Assembly: GCA_003223645.1 (NCBI GenBank)
Contig: QHVT01000027.1
Coordinates: 1 to 64,000 of the forward strand
Source of the DNA: Acidobacteriota bacterium
GTDB taxonomy: Bacteria > Acidobacteriota > Thermoanaerobaculia > Gp7-AA8
Length of the DNA stretch: 64,000 nt
Reading direction: 5' to 3'
Part shown: in pieces, positions 44,072 through 52,201 of the stretch
Layout: every line of letters starts with the position of its first letter
Numbering within the stretch: the first letter of the stretch is position 1
Program-made: the position numbers and the translations under genes
The notes under the pieces: generated by a model
The model's database searches: none
What the model saw: only the letters and a program-made list of their open reading frames with translations
What the model was told of the DNA's origin: nothing

Positions 44072-44707
44072 TCACGCGGCACGCTGCGGGAAATGGCCAT
44101 TCACGGCGATGCAGTAGTTGATGGTCAGCAGCGGCGTCTGCTGCGCAGGATCGGCGAACACCTGCGAGCCGCCCATCACTCCGCGTTGGTTGGGATCGTC
44201 GGGCTGGAACGGATAGGCGCCGCTCAAGTCCGGCAGACCGAACGAGGTCGCACCATCCCCGCCATAGGTTTTGTCGAGGAGAAAGAAGAGCGTCTCATTG
44301 CCGGCGATCGGCAACAGCGTTCCATCGCAGCGACTCCATCCCTGCGGCGCGAAGTTGAAGCCGAAGGGGCGGATCTCGCCGATGTACGGGTCGTGCATGT
44401 CGAGGATGTACGACGGCTTGACGGCGATGATGAAGTTGACGGCGAGGCGCGCGCGCGGGGACGCGTCGGCGGCGCTGACCGCAAACTTTCCCTTCGTGCC
44501 GAGGGCCGCGCCGTCGGCGCGATGCATCGGCGTGCGGCCGCGCAGATCAGGCAGCAGGAACGTGGTCCGTCCGTCACCGCCGTAGCGCGTGCCGATCTCT
44601 TTGTACAGGTCGCCGTATTCCTGGATGTTCAGTTGCGCTCCGTTGCAGAACGACCATCCTTCGGGAGCATACGATCCGGCGAAGAGACGAATCTGGCCCA
44701 GTCCCAT
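44072..44707 (-). CDS. Double tail-collar-domain protein
   Basis: The protein has 211 residues and two modules, each ending ...FLLPDLRGRTPMH or FGLPDLSGAYPF. It is followed 16 bp later by the single-module gene at 43726-44055. The second module is less conserved (SLPDLSG-like). Confidence 0.85.
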   Translation of the reverse strand: MGLGQIRLFAGSYAPEGWSFCNGAQLNIQEYGDLYKEIGTRYGGDGRTTFLLPDLRGRTPMHRADGAALGTKGKFAVSAADASPRARLAVNFIIAVKPSYILDMHDPYIGEIRPFGFNFAPQGWSRCDGTLLPIAGNETLFFLLDKTYGGDGATSFGLPDLSGAYPFQPDDPNQRGVMGGSQVFADPAQQTPLLTINYCIAVNGHFPQRAA

Positions 44708-44728
44708 CGTGAAGCCTCCTCTATCGAG

Positions 44729-45058
44729 CTAGGGGCGCGGCGGGAAATACGCGTAGATGATGCAGATGCAGAAATTCAAGGCCAGGAACGGCTGCTCCGC
44801 GGGCGCTCCCTTCGTGGACGCGGCGGCGACGAGTTGTCCCTGCTCGCGATGCTCGCCCATGCTGATGGGGACTCGCGCGCGCAGGTCGGGCAGCGCGAAC
44901 GTGTTCTTCCCGTCGCCGCCGTACGTCGTTCCGAGAAGCGAGAAGAGCGCGGGATTGTCGCGGATCTGGATGGTGCGGCCGTCACACGGCAGCCAGTTGT
45001 CGGGGATCGCTTCGGCGGCGATGATGCGGATCTCTCCCAGAAACCCTTCAATGTTCAT
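44729..45058 (-). CDS. Single tail-collar-domain protein
   Basis: The protein has 109 residues and one module: NWLPCDGRTIQIRDNPALFSLLG, TYGGDG, FALPDLRARVPIS. It is first of the four-gene collar run, 49 bp downstream of the pentahaem-like cytochrome gene, so it may be in the same transcript. Confidence 0.85.
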   Translation of the reverse strand: MNIEGFLGEIRIIAAEAIPDNWLPCDGRTIQIRDNPALFSLLGTTYGGDGKNTFALPDLRARVPISMGEHREQGQLVAAASTKGAPAEQPFLALNFCICIIYAYFPPRP

Positions 45059-45107
45059 CGGGAGTCTCCCTCTCTCCGCCGCTCAGTTTATCCGATTCAC
45101 CGGCCGC

Positions 45108-46412
45108 TCATAACGCCTGCTTCACCGCCGCGAGCTTCTGCGCGAAGCGCGACGGCTCGTAGCTCTCGCGATCTTGGATCTCGTTGAACAGCGCGTCGAT
45201 CGACTGCGTCATCGCGCTCCTGAGGAGCCGCGGATTTTTTCGCGTGAGCGCGCTGGCGAGACTCTGCAGCGCGAGCGCGGCCTGTTCGGCGGAGTGGACG
45301 TCGGCGCGCTCGATGAACGCGCGGTCGGATGCGATGGTCGACATCAGCGCGCGGACGTCGGCATCGCTCCAGCGCATCGCGTCCGCTTTGCCGACGAGCG
45401 CGTCGGCGATTTTCTTCGCGCGCTCGGCGTTCGTCGCGACGGCGCTCGGCTCGTTCATGCGCGAGACGCTGCGCGCGATCTGCGCGACGATGGGATCGAG
45501 CTCGTCGCGGGCGGCCGGAGAAATGCGTCCGATGAGGATGCGCAGCGTCGCCCAATGCTGCGGGCTCCACGCCGGAAGTCCCGCGCGATCGGGCCAGCCG
45601 CGCACCTGACGCCACTGACTCGTCTTCAGCGAGTGATGGCAGTTGTAGCAGCTCATGTCGGAGAACTCCGGCCACTCGTCGCCTTTGGCGTGGCGCGCGA
45701 GGTTGGTCAGCGAGTCGCGGAACTTCATCACCTGCCCGACCGCCCACGCGCGCGCGCCGTGCGAGTCGTGCGCAGGCGTCCAATGCGGCGGCATCGACTC
45801 GGTGTAGTTGTCGAGCTCGAAGACGAGGATCGGATGCCCTGACGCGATCAGTTCGTGATCGACTTCCTTGTCGTTGTTGCCGAGATGACAGCGGTCGCAC
45901 GTATGCGCGCGCACCGGCACGTCCGCGAGATCGATCATTCCTCGGCTGACGCTCTGCGCGTGCGTCCACCCTTCCATCGTGTGCTCGGCGCGCCAGCCGC
46001 TCGCCGGCCCGTGGCACTGCTCGCATTGAATGCCGTCTTCTTTGTCGATCGCGCCTTCGACTTGCGTTGCGGGAACGTTGGTCGTGTGGCAGTCGAGGCA
46101 GACGTTTTCTTCATAGGCGCGTTTGCGAAGGCGCATGTTGCGCGCGATGCGCGCGGAGCGGTCGCTGAAGAGGATGTTGTACGCGCGCGCGTGCGTGTCG
46201 TTGTTGAGCCAGGTGTAGTACTCGTTCTGCAGGATGCGCGTGGCGTTGAGGGGCTGAGTGGCGCCGTGGCAGCCGGAGTTGACGCAGGAGGCGACGCCGA
46301 CATAGTGACCCGGTTGCGCGGTTGCGCGGTCGCTCGGTTGCGGGGCGGGTTGTTGCGCGATGAGGAGCAGGGCGGCGGAAAGAACGGCGACGAACACGGC
46401 GACGCGTTTCAT
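45108..46412 (-). CDS. Exported multihaem cytochrome c
   Basis: The protein has 434 residues, with signal peptide MKRVAVFVAVLSAALLLIAQ. There are four CXXCH sites (CLDCH, CEQCH, CDRCH, CYNCH) and a fifth, wide site CVNSGCH (CX4CH) near residue 45. The first half resembles tetrahaem cytochrome c554-like proteins; the last 190 residues have no haem motif. By inference it passes electrons from the larger cytochrome, whose stop overlaps its start by ATGA. It is downstream in the 45.1-60.6 kb unit. The Pro-rich part after the signal carries one arm of the GCGGTTGC repeat. Confidence 0.88.
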   Translation of the reverse strand: MKRVAVFVAVLSAALLLIAQQPAPQPSDRATAQPGHYVGVASCVNSGCHGATQPLNATRILQNEYYTWLNNDTHARAYNILFSDRSARIARNMRLRKRAYEENVCLDCHTTNVPATQVEGAIDKEDGIQCEQCHGPASGWRAEHTMEGWTHAQSVSRGMIDLADVPVRAHTCDRCHLGNNDKEVDHELIASGHPILVFELDNYTESMPPHWTPAHDSHGARAWAVGQVMKFRDSLTNLARHAKGDEWPEFSDMSCYNCHHSLKTSQWRQVRGWPDRAGLPAWSPQHWATLRILIGRISPAARDELDPIVAQIARSVSRMNEPSAVATNAERAKKIADALVGKADAMRWSDADVRALMSTIASDRAFIERADVHSAEQAALALQSLASALTRKNPRLLRSAMTQSIDALFNEIQDRESYEPSRFAQKLAAVKQAL

Positions 46413-49400
46413 TTGGGGCCCTCACTGACGGTGTAGATCTGTCCGTTGCGCAGGTAGAGGCGCTGCATTTCCTGAAGCGTCATCGGACGCGCGCCGATGC
46501 GGTTGAAGATGGAGACCTGGTAGCCGCTCTCGTCGACGGCGCGGTCACGGTCGAGTCCCTTCGAGATCGCGAGCGCGGGTCCGTGCGTGTGTTTGTGCGC
46601 GATGAGACGCGGCACGGGATGCGGACTGAATCCCGCGTACCACGGCGTCCACTCAGGCGAGGTGAGCTGGAAAACTTTCAGTCCGCCTTCGCCGTCGGCG
46701 ACGTACGCGAACGCGCTGGCGTTCGTCGACGCGACTTTGACGTCGTTCACGTCGTGCAGGTCTTCGACCACGATCTGATCGATCAGCGGACGTTCGGGAT
46801 TCTCGACGTTGATGATGGCCATACCCTGCTTGCCCGCGGCGACGTACGCGTATGTGCGCGCGACGTACACGCTGCGCGCCTCGTCGAGCGGCGACATGCC
46901 GGCGACGCGCGGATGCGCGGGATCGGTGATGTCGATTGTGTGCAGTCCGTGCTTGTCGGTGACGAACGCGTAGCGGAATTGCACGGCGATGCCGGTGGCG
47001 TTTGGGATTTCGGAGATGACCGACACGACTTTGGGCTGCAGCGGATTGTCGATGTCGATGACGACGACGCCTTGCGATGCGCCGATGAAGAGCCAGCGGC
47101 CGGCGACGTAGATCGAATTGGCGCCGTCGAGGATGCCGGGAGTGGTGCGCGCCTCCGGCGCGCCTTGGGGGGATGGAGGCGCGCTGGAAGCGCGCACCAC
47201 TCCACCAGGGTTCCACGTCAGCGCTCGCGTGAAGAAGTTGTTGCTCGGGTTGCCGTCGGTGAGCGTCGTGACATCGACGAGGATCAGGCCTTCTTCGCGG
47301 TCGGCGATGTATGCGTATTTGTAGAGCGGATGGATCGGCTGTTCCTGGTTTTCGGGAATCGCGCCGGTGGTGCGGTCCGGCGCCATCGGCATCGTCGTCG
47401 GCAGCGCGACCGCACTCGCGAATTTCGTGCGGACGTACGTGCGCTGCCCGAACGGCGAGACCGGCGCGCTGGTGATCCGCTCGGAGAAGTCTTTGTTGTC
47501 GACGTTGGCGATGTCGTAGACCTCGAAGCCGCCCTTCCCTCTCGCCACGAACGCGTACTCGCCGCGCGTCTGAACGCTGCGCGCGCCTTTCGAATGATGC
47601 TCGTGTGCAAGCTGCAGCTCGTCTTTGTTCTTCTCGTGCTTCGCGTAGTAGTCGGGATAGACGATCTTGTGGAGCGACGAGCCGATCACCGTCTGCGGCT
47701 CATCCCACTCCGTCACCGCCACGGCTTCGATCGAGTCGTCGGTCGCGACCCACGCGTAGCGGCCGATGAAGTTGACGAAGTTCGTGCCCTGCAACAGCAG
47801 TTGCGCGAGCCAGGCGTTGTTGTCGTTCGCCTTCGTGAGGTGGCAGCTGCCGCAGCCCTGCGTCTCACGCGCGCGGACGGTGTGCGGCACGTGGGGGTTG
47901 AAGGCCTGGCTGCTGAAGCCGGGCGACGAGATCGGCGGCTGCTGGATGTAGATGCGCTGGCGCTGCTGGTTCGTCGAGCTGATGACGAGCGCGCTCGACG
48001 AGCGCACCGGCGCGAGGCGATGTCCCTTGGCCGTGCCGTTGACGCCGAGCATGAACGCGTCGGTGCGGATCACCTGCGGGTTGTACGACGCGTAGTTGCG
48101 CGTCTCGAGTCCCTCGTAGTGATTCATCTTCGATTTGACGTTCTGCTCCTGCGGCAGGTGGCAGCCGGAGCACGACGTCATCCACGACGTGTGACAGGCG
48201 TAGCACGTCATCTTCGCGTCGGTGTGCGCGATGCCGCCGTCGGCGCTCTTGATCGTCTTCGCGTACGCGGAGCGCTCGTTGTAGCGCGCGGCGCCGGGCG
48301 TGATCGTGTCCTTCACCTGCACGACTTCCCACTGCATGCCGGGGTTCACCATCGAGCGCTGCCACAACACGCCGTTGACCCAGACGAAGCGGCGCTGTCC
48401 GAACGGCGTCGTGCCTAACAGCAAGTCCGTGCCGCCGGGAGGCGCAGCCGGACCGGACGTGCGCAAGTTCGTGTACGCGCCTGTGGTTCCGTGACAGTCC
48501 TGGCACTCGATCTCGATGTTGTTGCCGTACTCCGCGTAAAGCTGTCCGTTGCCGTGCTCGTCCTGCGAGAAGTGGCAGTCGGCGCAGTGCATCCCCTTTT
48601 CGAGATGGATGTCCTTGAGGTGCACGGCCTTCGCGAATTTCTGCGGATCGTCGAACGCGACGACGTTGTCGTTCGCGTCGAGGAGGTTCCCTTTGCGATC
48701 GCGCTTGAACACGGCCATGAAGTTCCAGCCGTGCCCGTGATAGTCGGCGAACTGCGTGTTTTTCGCCTGCGCATTGAGGCTGCTGACTTTCTCCAGGAAG
48801 TCGATGTTCGTCCACAGCCCGCGCGGCGCCGCTCCCTCGGGGTTGTGCTCGAGGCTCGCGCGCTTCTCCTCTTCGGTCGGATATTTCTGCTGCTTCGGCC
48901 ACAGCAGCTCCGCGTCCGTTTCGTAGTCCCACATTGTGTAACCGAGGTACGTGTTGAGGAAGGAGTTCGGCTGATGCATGTGGCAGCTCATGCACTGGCT
49001 CGTCGGCACGGCGCGCATGAACTGGTGGCGGATCGGATGTCCCTTTTCGTTTTTCGGAATCGTCGGATCGCTGGTGTACGAGAGGCCGGTGTTGCCGAAC
49101 TGTCCGAACGGTCCACTGTTGAAGGGATCGCGATCGTTCGCGTAGACGACGTGACACGCGCTGCATCCGGACGAGCGATAGTCGCCGGGATGTTCGTTCG
49201 TGCCGAGGAACGAAAGGTGCGGATCGTTGAGCCGCGTCTTCTGCAGATTGATGAGCGCGGGCGAGATGCGCGAGCCGGTGCCGCGTCCGCGATTGCCGAG
49301 GCGGATGTCGGGCTTGCCCGCTTCCTCGCCCAAATTCGGATTGCCGATATCGGGCGGAAACGTGTTGTTGGCGATGCCGCCGCGCTCGAACGCGCGGAAG

Positions 49401-50035
49401 TATTCGCCGGGCTGGAAGATCTCCCAATTCGGCAGCGGCACGAGCATCGGCAGCGCGCCTTTCGCGATCTGCTCCTGCGTCGGCGGCGTCGCTGGTTTGA
49501 TCGACTGTGCGTTGCCTTCGCGGCTGTAGCTCTCGCCAAGAAGACCGGGCTTGCGCGAGATCAATCCGTTCGCGTAGCTGACCGCGGCCCAGAAGACCGC
49601 GCTCGTCGTCATCGTCGATCGCGGCACGGTGTTGACTTGCTTCTGATGACAGCCGCCGCACGTTTCCTGCGCGACGCGGAGATCGCCAGGATTGATGAAC
49701 TTCACGAACTCCGGCGACTCGGTGAGGAACGCGGTGTACGAGCGCTGCGGGTTCGCGGACGTCGGCCACAACTCGGGATGGCGCGGCTTCACGTGCGCTT
49801 CTGCTTTCGTTCGTGCGTTTCCGTTGCCGCCGTGGCAGTCCGTGCAGCCGAGCTTCACCGCACGCGACACGTGCATCGGCTCGATGCCGTGGTGGCAGGA
49901 GAGGCAGCCGGTGCTTTTGGCGTCGGCTTGATCCTGCGTCTGCGTAAATAGCGGCGGGAGCGAAGGGTTGGGGGCTTGGGCGAGAAAGGCGAGCGAGCCG
50001 AGAGCCACGAGCAGCGACACAACACGACCCCTCAC
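46409..50035 (-). CDS. Decahaem cytochrome c with LVIVD beta-propeller
   Basis: The protein has 1208 residues. I prefer GTG at 50035 (signal MRGRVVSLLVALGSLAFLAQA); GTG at 50020 is an alternative. Longer starts run through the palindrome at 50027-50166 and overlap the upstream gene. Ten CXXCH sites are found, the first at Cys44 (GCLSCHHG), then CTDCH, CGGCH, CSACH, CMSCH, CADCH, CQDCH, CYACH, CSGCH and CGSCH. The C-terminal 420 residues hold LVIVD-type propeller repeats (AYIADREEGLILVDV, GVVVIDIDNP, GLHTIDITDP, GMAIINVENP). It follows a beta-barrel gene and precedes a smaller cytochrome. In frame at 47141-47201 is a palindrome encoding a loop. Confidence 0.88.
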   Translation of the reverse strand: MRGRVVSLLVALGSLAFLAQAPNPSLPPLFTQTQDQADAKSTGCLSCHHGIEPMHVSRAVKLGCTDCHGGNGNARTKAEAHVKPRHPELWPTSANPQRSYTAFLTESPEFVKFINPGDLRVAQETCGGCHQKQVNTVPRSTMTTSAVFWAAVSYANGLISRKPGLLGESYSREGNAQSIKPATPPTQEQIAKGALPMLVPLPNWEIFQPGEYFRAFERGGIANNTFPPDIGNPNLGEEAGKPDIRLGNRGRGTGSRISPALINLQKTRLNDPHLSFLGTNEHPGDYRSSGCSACHVVYANDRDPFNSGPFGQFGNTGLSYTSDPTIPKNEKGHPIRHQFMRAVPTSQCMSCHMHQPNSFLNTYLGYTMWDYETDAELLWPKQQKYPTEEEKRASLEHNPEGAAPRGLWTNIDFLEKVSSLNAQAKNTQFADYHGHGWNFMAVFKRDRKGNLLDANDNVVAFDDPQKFAKAVHLKDIHLEKGMHCADCHFSQDEHGNGQLYAEYGNNIEIECQDCHGTTGAYTNLRTSGPAAPPGGTDLLLGTTPFGQRRFVWVNGVLWQRSMVNPGMQWEVVQVKDTITPGAARYNERSAYAKTIKSADGGIAHTDAKMTCYACHTSWMTSCSGCHLPQEQNVKSKMNHYEGLETRNYASYNPQVIRTDAFMLGVNGTAKGHRLAPVRSSSALVISSTNQQRQRIYIQQPPISSPGFSSQAFNPHVPHTVRARETQGCGSCHLTKANDNNAWLAQLLLQGTNFVNFIGRYAWVATDDSIEAVAVTEWDEPQTVIGSSLHKIVYPDYYAKHEKNKDELQLAHEHHSKGARSVQTRGEYAFVARGKGGFEVYDIANVDNKDFSERITSAPVSPFGQRTYVRTKFASAVALPTTMPMAPDRTTGAIPENQEQPIHPLYKYAYIADREEGLILVDVTTLTDGNPSNNFFTRALTWNPGGVVRASSAPPSPQGAPEARTTPGILDGANSIYVAGRWLFIGASQGVVVIDIDNPLQPKVVSVISEIPNATGIAVQFRYAFVTDKHGLHTIDITDPAHPRVAGMSPLDEARSVYVARTYAYVAAGKQGMAIINVENPERPLIDQIVVEDLHDVNDVKVASTNASAFAYVADGEGGLKVFQLTSPEWTPWYAGFSPHPVPRLIAHKHTHGPALAISKGLDRDRAVDESGYQVSIFNRIGARPMTLQEMQRLYLRNGQIYTVSEGPK
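47141..47201. repeat. Palindrome inside the decahaem cytochrome gene
   Basis: GTGGTGCGCGCCTCCGGCGC and GCTGGAAGCGCGCACCAC are near-inverse arms of a roughly 61 bp element. It stays in frame and encodes a stretch with VVRASSAPPSPQGAPEARTT between two propeller strands, so it is a surface-loop insertion. Confidence 0.75.
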
Positions 50036-50166
50036 CCGCCGCTTCGCGGCACCCTCTCCCCGCAAGCGGGGCGAGGGGCAACAAAGCGAAGGCGTGGCAG
50101 GTAGCCCTTCGCCCCGCTTGCGGGGAGAGGGTGGCCCCTCGCAAAACGAAGATCCGGATGAGGGGC
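50027..50166. repeat. CTCCCCGCAAGCGGGG palindromic element at the cytochrome start
   Basis: Copy of the element at 14070-14208 and 55380-55508. It fills the gap between the beta-barrel gene and the decahaem gene and supplies part of the GTG start region of the latter. Confidence 0.85.
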
Positions 50167-50171
50167 GGCGA

Positions 50172-52109
50172 CTAAAAAGTAAGAATGACATTCGTGAACA
50201 CGTGATAGAGCGTCTTGCCGCGCTCGTAGATGTCTTTGAATCCCTGTCGCGGAATGAAGGCGGCTGCGCCTCCGACGATGACGACGTTTTGGTTGAGGAA
50301 CGGGCGGTAGCGCACGCCGGCGGAGAGGTCGATGCCGAGCTCTTTGCTGATGTTGCCCTGGAAGAGGATCTCTTCGATCGACTCGGTCGCATCCAATCGA
50401 ATGTAGTTGGCGGTGAAAAGCGCTTTGAGGCGCGGAGTGAAATCAACGTCGCAGCCGATGCTCGCGATCTGCACTCCCGGATTCACGAACTGCGGCTGCC
50501 CTTCGTCCTTGCTGCTGCGCAGCGATGGGAGGAGCGATCCGCGCTCGACGAGGGAGACGCCGGTGCCGGTGAGGCGGATGCCGAGGCGGTTGAAGAAGGA
50601 GAAACCGCCGCCGGCGAAGTTGGTGTTGTCGAAGATGGAGTCGAAGCCGGTGGCGGTGCGGTCGCGCGGATCGCTGTCGCCCGTCGCATAGAACAACGCG
50701 ACGCGCGGGCGCAGCCAGTCACGGTCGTACGAGACTTCGACCGCGGCCATGCCGGCGCGGATGTGCACGGCGTCGCCGCGACGCAGTTCCGGATCGGGAC
50801 CGGCGATCGGATTGAGCGAGTCGCGTCCGAAGACAAAGTACGCGGCCTGATCGATGTTGAAGCGGCCGAGGTGTCCGAGTCCGGCTTCGCCGAGATAGGC
50901 GGCGTGGATGTCGTGCGGCGCGAAGGAACCGACCGGCGCGGGGCGCACGAGGACGCCGTTGCGATCGTACGTGAACGATGCTCCGTCGCGCAGGTAGTGG
51001 AGGCTGAATTCCTGCGTGTAGCCGTGCACGCCGAAGTCCTGCCAGTAGAAGTTCGCGACCGCGACCTGCTGTCCGCGGCGCGCGAGTCGATTGAGGCCGG
51101 AGTTCGTGTCCTTCTCCAATCGATCGAAGACCGCGAAGTTGTACTGATAGCGATTGCGATCGTAGTTGCCGAAGAAGCGCACGCCGGTGTTGGTGTCGCT
51201 GAAGATGAATCCGCGGAAGTCGCTGTTGAACGGCTGCGATCCGGCGCGGAAGGAGATGAAGTCGTAGTTCGGCGAGAGGTCCTGCAGCTTGCGCTCGTAG
51301 AAAAACTCCTGCAGCGCGAGCTGCGCGTCGGTGCGCGAGGTGCCGCGGCGCACGTCCGGTTTCACGAGCCCGTTCTCGCGCAGGTGGACGTAATTGAGAT
51401 TGCCGACCAGCGTGACCTTCACGCGCTGCGTCACCGGCTTGAACGTCGTCAGTCCCTGAAAGAGATCGCCGGAGACGATGACGTTCTCGTTGAAGAGGTT
51501 CTGATTGTCTTCGCCGAAGAAGCGGAACGATCCCGGCTGCACCGCGCTCACTCCGGACGGCGTCGGCAGCGTCCGCGACTCCGAGAGCGTGTCGCTGATG
51601 CCGGTGAGGACGAGGAACCAGTCGTTGCCGAAGATCGGCAGATCGCCTTTGAACAAATTCTGGTTGTAAGGATCGAGCGTGCCGCCGCGCGTTCCGATTT
51701 TTCTTGCGCGCGGCTTCTCATCGAGCTCATACGGCGGCGGCACGATGCGCCACCGGTCCGTCATCTCCACGCCCGGCTCCGCGGTCACTTCGGGTGTCCC
51801 ATACGGCGGAATCACGTCTTCGATCCCGCTCTCGCGCTGCACGTTGTTGACAGGGAGGATGACGCGCAGCAGTTTCGTTTCTTTCGCATCGCCGATCTCG
51901 ATGCGGACGTCGTACGTGCCGGTCCGTAGCGGGGCGGTCCAGAGGATGCTCCACGTCTGATTCGCGGCGACGACCGTTTCGCCTTTCGCGTCTTCGATGA
52001 AGATGCGCACGGCCGTTCCGGGCGCGGCGTCGGTTTTTCCGGAGAGCGTGAAGGGGAGGACGTTGGTGAAGAAGGTGTCCTGTGCGGAGACGGTGACCGC
52101 GAGAAGCAT
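50172..52109 (-). CDS. Outer-membrane beta-barrel protein, possible porin of a cytochrome conduit
   Basis: The protein has 645 residues from ATG 52109. The signal peptide is very short (MLLAVTVSAQ), and the heptamer repeat 52110-52194 abuts the start, so the original N-terminus may have been altered. Residues about 30-130 form a soluble beta domain; the rest has alternating strands (FRFFGEDNQNLFNENVIVSG, VKVTLVGNLNYVHL) and ends with a Phe (NVILTF), as in outer-membrane barrels. It may fit the alginate-export/porin fold. Lying directly upstream of two multihaem genes, it could host a cytochrome (porin-cytochrome model), by inference. Confidence 0.7.
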   Translation of the reverse strand: MLLAVTVSAQDTFFTNVLPFTLSGKTDAAPGTAVRIFIEDAKGETVVAANQTWSILWTAPLRTGTYDVRIEIGDAKETKLLRVILPVNNVQRESGIEDVIPPYGTPEVTAEPGVEMTDRWRIVPPPYELDEKPRARKIGTRGGTLDPYNQNLFKGDLPIFGNDWFLVLTGISDTLSESRTLPTPSGVSAVQPGSFRFFGEDNQNLFNENVIVSGDLFQGLTTFKPVTQRVKVTLVGNLNYVHLRENGLVKPDVRRGTSRTDAQLALQEFFYERKLQDLSPNYDFISFRAGSQPFNSDFRGFIFSDTNTGVRFFGNYDRNRYQYNFAVFDRLEKDTNSGLNRLARRGQQVAVANFYWQDFGVHGYTQEFSLHYLRDGASFTYDRNGVLVRPAPVGSFAPHDIHAAYLGEAGLGHLGRFNIDQAAYFVFGRDSLNPIAGPDPELRRGDAVHIRAGMAAVEVSYDRDWLRPRVALFYATGDSDPRDRTATGFDSIFDNTNFAGGGFSFFNRLGIRLTGTGVSLVERGSLLPSLRSSKDEGQPQFVNPGVQIASIGCDVDFTPRLKALFTANYIRLDATESIEEILFQGNISKELGIDLSAGVRYRPFLNQNVVIVGGAAAFIPRQGFKDIYERGKTLYHVFTNVILTF

Positions 52110-52194
52110 GAACGCAGAACGCAGAACGCAGAACGAAGAATTGAGAAAGGTTCTCTTTCTACGTTCTACGTTCTGCGTTCTGCGTTCTGCGTTC
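52110..52194. repeat. Inverted repeat of GAACGCA units
   Basis: Four GAACGCA/GAACGAA copies on the left match TTCTGCG/TTCTACG copies on the right. It lies between the beta-barrel and HbpS-like genes. Confidence 0.88.
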
Positions 52195-52201
52195 AACGCC
52201 C

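Noticed and set aside
43085..45058. Prophage remnant
   Set aside because: Only collar-type proteins are present. No integrase, capsid, terminase or att-like repeats are visible, and such collar proteins are common as non-phage genes.
50036..50446. Longer N-terminus of the decahaem protein
   Set aside because: The extension runs through a palindrome and antisense into the upstream barrel gene; it is low-complexity and lacks a signal peptide at its start.
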